Assembly (NCBI RefSeq): GCF_002902385.1
Contig: NZ_PPQH01000002.1
Location: 32,517 to 96,516 of the forward strand
DNA: 64,000 bases
DNA from: Staphylococcus intermedius NCTC 11048
Lineage (GTDB): Bacteria; Bacillota; Bacilli; Staphylococcales; Staphylococcaceae
Reading direction: 5' to 3'
The notes beneath the pieces were generated by a model. The model saw only the letters and a program-made list of their open reading frames with translations. It had not been told where the DNA came from and searched no databases. Shown here piece after piece: positions 62,889-64,000 of this stretch (its first letter is position 1; each line of letters starts with the position of its first letter). The position numbers and the translations under genes are program-made.

Positions 62889-63333
62889 TCAAGCATTACA
62901 ACAATTGACTGAGCATATTGCTATGTCGGATTTTGGTGTCCCATTTAAACATCGTATTTACTTTAATCGACGGTTACGTACAACGGGTGGACGCTATATG
63001 CTAACATCACACAACATTGAAATTAATCCGAAACAATACGAACATTTTGGTAAATCGGCGTTAATTCAAATTATTAAACACGAATTATGTCATTACTTCT
63101 TACATTTGAGTGGGAGAGGCCATCAACATAAAGACAGGGACTTTAAAGTGTTAGCAGAAAAAGTGGGTGCACCTCGATTTTGTCAGCCGACAGAAAGCTA
63201 TGCGTCAAGGGCGAACTATGAGTATCAATGTCGTTCTTGTAAAACGCATTATATTCGAATTAGAAAAGTGGATGTTGCTAAAATGTGTTGTGGCAAATGT
63301 GGTGGACGTCTCCAGTTAAAAAGATATTTATAA
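62881..63333 (+). CDS. SprT-like zinc metalloprotease-fold protein (YdcK-like)
   Basis: A 150-residue protein with a zinc-protease helix, IKHELCHYFLHL (His67, Glu68, His71), and a further His in GRGHQHKDRDF. A C-terminal zinc ribbon has paired cysteines CRSC and CCGKCGG. SprT-like proteins are related to the DNA-protein crosslink protease Spartan, but the bacterial function is not settled. The ATG at 62881 overlaps the last codons of tex. A terminator follows at 63340-63387. Confidence 0.9.
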   Translation: MNDQALQQLTEHIAMSDFGVPFKHRIYFNRRLRTTGGRYMLTSHNIEINPKQYEHFGKSALIQIIKHELCHYFLHLSGRGHQHKDRDFKVLAEKVGAPRFCQPTESYASRANYEYQCRSCKTHYIRIRKVDVAKMCCGKCGGRLQLKRYL

Positions 63334-63339
63334 TCAACG

Positions 63340-63387
63340 AGACACTATACGCTAACTGCTAAAAGTGGGTGATAGTGTCTTTTTATT
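63340..63387 (+). terminator. Terminator after tex and the SprT-like gene
   Basis: AGACACTAT (63340-63348) and ATAGTGTCT (63372-63380) form a perfect 9-bp stem followed by TTTTTATTTTA. Confidence 0.9.
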
Positions 63388-63484
63388 TTAGAATGAGATG
63401 TAGAATTAAAAGATTACGTTGTAATATGTAAATTATCTTGAAAGAAAATGACCAAAAAAATGATGAGAATTAGAGTGATTTGTA

Positions 63485-63513
63485 TTGACTTTATCTTGAG
63501 GACTTATTATAAT
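63485..63513 (+). promoter_or_regulatory. Stable-RNA promoter 1 (upstream)
   Basis: TTGACT (63485-63490), a 17-bp spacer and TATAAT (63508-63513). It is the first of three promoters with identical spacing ahead of the tRNA genes. Confidence 0.8.
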
Positions 63514-63555
63514 AACAAAGTCGTTAAAAAAGTATTACATAAAACAAGATGATGT

Positions 63556-63584
63556 TTGACATTGATGACGAAATGTTGTATTCT
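63556..63584 (+). promoter_or_regulatory. Stable-RNA promoter 2
   Basis: TTGACA (63556-63561), a 17-bp spacer and TATTCT (63579-63584). The -35 is perfect and the -10 weaker. Confidence 0.65.
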
Positions 63585-63650
63585 AAAATACGTAGCAAAA
63601 ACGACATGTTAAAGACAGATTACAAACATTAAAAAAATATTAAAAAAGTG

Positions 63651-63679
63651 TTGACAATACAAACACCATATAATATAAT
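63651..63679 (+). promoter_or_regulatory. Stable-RNA promoter 3 (nearest the tRNAs)
   Basis: TTGACA (63651-63656), a 17-bp spacer and TATAAT (63674-63679). Both hexamers match the consensus exactly, about 37 bp before tRNA-Leu. This is the strongest promoter in the window. Confidence 0.9.
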
Positions 63680-63715
63680 AAATATCGTTCTGAAAAAGCA
63701 TTACGTCTTATCCAA

Positions 63716-63798
<83 letters not shown>

Positions 63799-63817
63799 TC
63801 AACCAATAATTAAATAA

Positions 63818-63891
63818 GCGGGTGTAGTTTAATGGTAAAACCTCAGCCTTCCAAGCTGATGTTGTGAGTTCGATTCTCATCACCCGCTCCA
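63818..63891 (+). tRNA. tRNA-Gly (TCC)
   Basis: A 74-nt tRNA including an encoded CCA. The acceptor stem GCGGGTG pairs with CACCCGC, the anticodon stem TCAGC/GCTGA encloses CTTCCAA with anticodon TCC, and the T-arm is GTGAGTTCGATTCTCAT. Confidence 0.96.
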
Positions 63892-64000
63892 TCAATATCA
63901 TTGAAATGAACATTGAAAACTGAATGACAATATGTCAACGTTAATTCCAATAATTTGAGTACTTCAAAAGTACTTTCAAGAGTGATTGACTTAAACAATC
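63892..64000 (+). other. Leader of a probable rRNA operon
   Basis: After tRNA-Gly the sequence runs ATTGAAATGAACATTGAAAACTGAATG, typical of sequences shortly upstream of 16S rRNA in Bacilli, to the window end. AGTACTTCAAAAGTACT at about 63958-63974 could form part of the 16S processing stem. The 16S gene itself would lie beyond the window. This follows the S. aureus layout, where these tRNAs precede an rrn operon. Confidence 0.65.

Overview
The window is low-GC Firmicute chromosome from the genus Staphylococcus. Protein sequences and gene order closely match the S. aureus core block (rpoE-pyrG-fba-murZ-rho-tdk-prfA-prmC-ywlE-glyA-upp-mnaA-atp-murA-fabZ-thi-yidC-rodA-ddl-murF-cshA-acpS-alr-mazEF-rsbUVW-sigB-tex-tRNA/rrn). 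The intergenic repeats, the extra glpT, the copper locus beside csoR, and the absence of kdp genes between cshA and the PH-domain genes point away from S. aureus itself. A member of the S. intermedius/pseudintermedius group or a related animal-associated species is my guess; it was not tested.

Layout. 0-3.5 kb: end of a VOC protein gene, a reverse-strand structured repeat, a BCCT osmolyte transporter and a tandem GNAT acetyltransferase. 3.7-15.6 kb: transcription and central metabolism genes (rpoE, pyrG with a CTP-sensing attenuator, glpT, DUF2529 gene, fba, murZ, HxlR regulator, aldehyde dehydrogenase, rho, rpmE2). 16-24 kb: tdk-prfA-prmC, tsaC-type/ywlE/ywlG, glyA-upp-mnaA. 24-31 kb: the complete F1Fo ATP synthase operon atpIBEFHAGDC. 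31-34.8 kb: DUF1146, murA, EpuA-like, fabZ, then ywpF on the minus strand and a short SSB gene. 35-39 kb: TPP riboswitch and tenA-thiD-thiM-thiE, then yidC. 39-45 kb: HD hydrolase and cls on the minus strand, then the copper locus csoR-csoZ-copZ-copA with two matching CsoR-type operators, and a 48-codon gene. 44.9-46 kb: structured repeats, then a sortase-anchored surface protein. 46.8-52.4 kb: rodA, ddl, murF, cshA. 52.6-60 kb: three bacterial PH-domain membrane proteins, acpS, alr, mazEF and rsbU-rsbV-rsbW-sigB. 60-64 kb: a second structured repeat locus, tex and a SprT-like gene, then three tandem promoters driving tRNA-Leu(GAG), tRNA-Gly(TCC) and probably an rRNA operon that starts just past the window end.

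The genes group by role: wall precursor synthesis (murZ, murA, ddl, alr, murF, rodA, mnaA), energy (atp, fba, glpT), translation (rpmE2, prfA, prmC, tsaC-type, tRNAs), stress control (mazEF, rsb-sigB, HxlR, ywlE) and copper homeostasis.

I found no IS transposase, prophage, CRISPR array or defence island. The least explained material is a family of long-hairpin intergenic repeats at 0.6, 44.9-45.6 and 60.1-60.6 kb. Their paired arms change together between copies, and two copies carry an inserted two-hairpin module. All start choices, promoters and hairpins were judged by eye.
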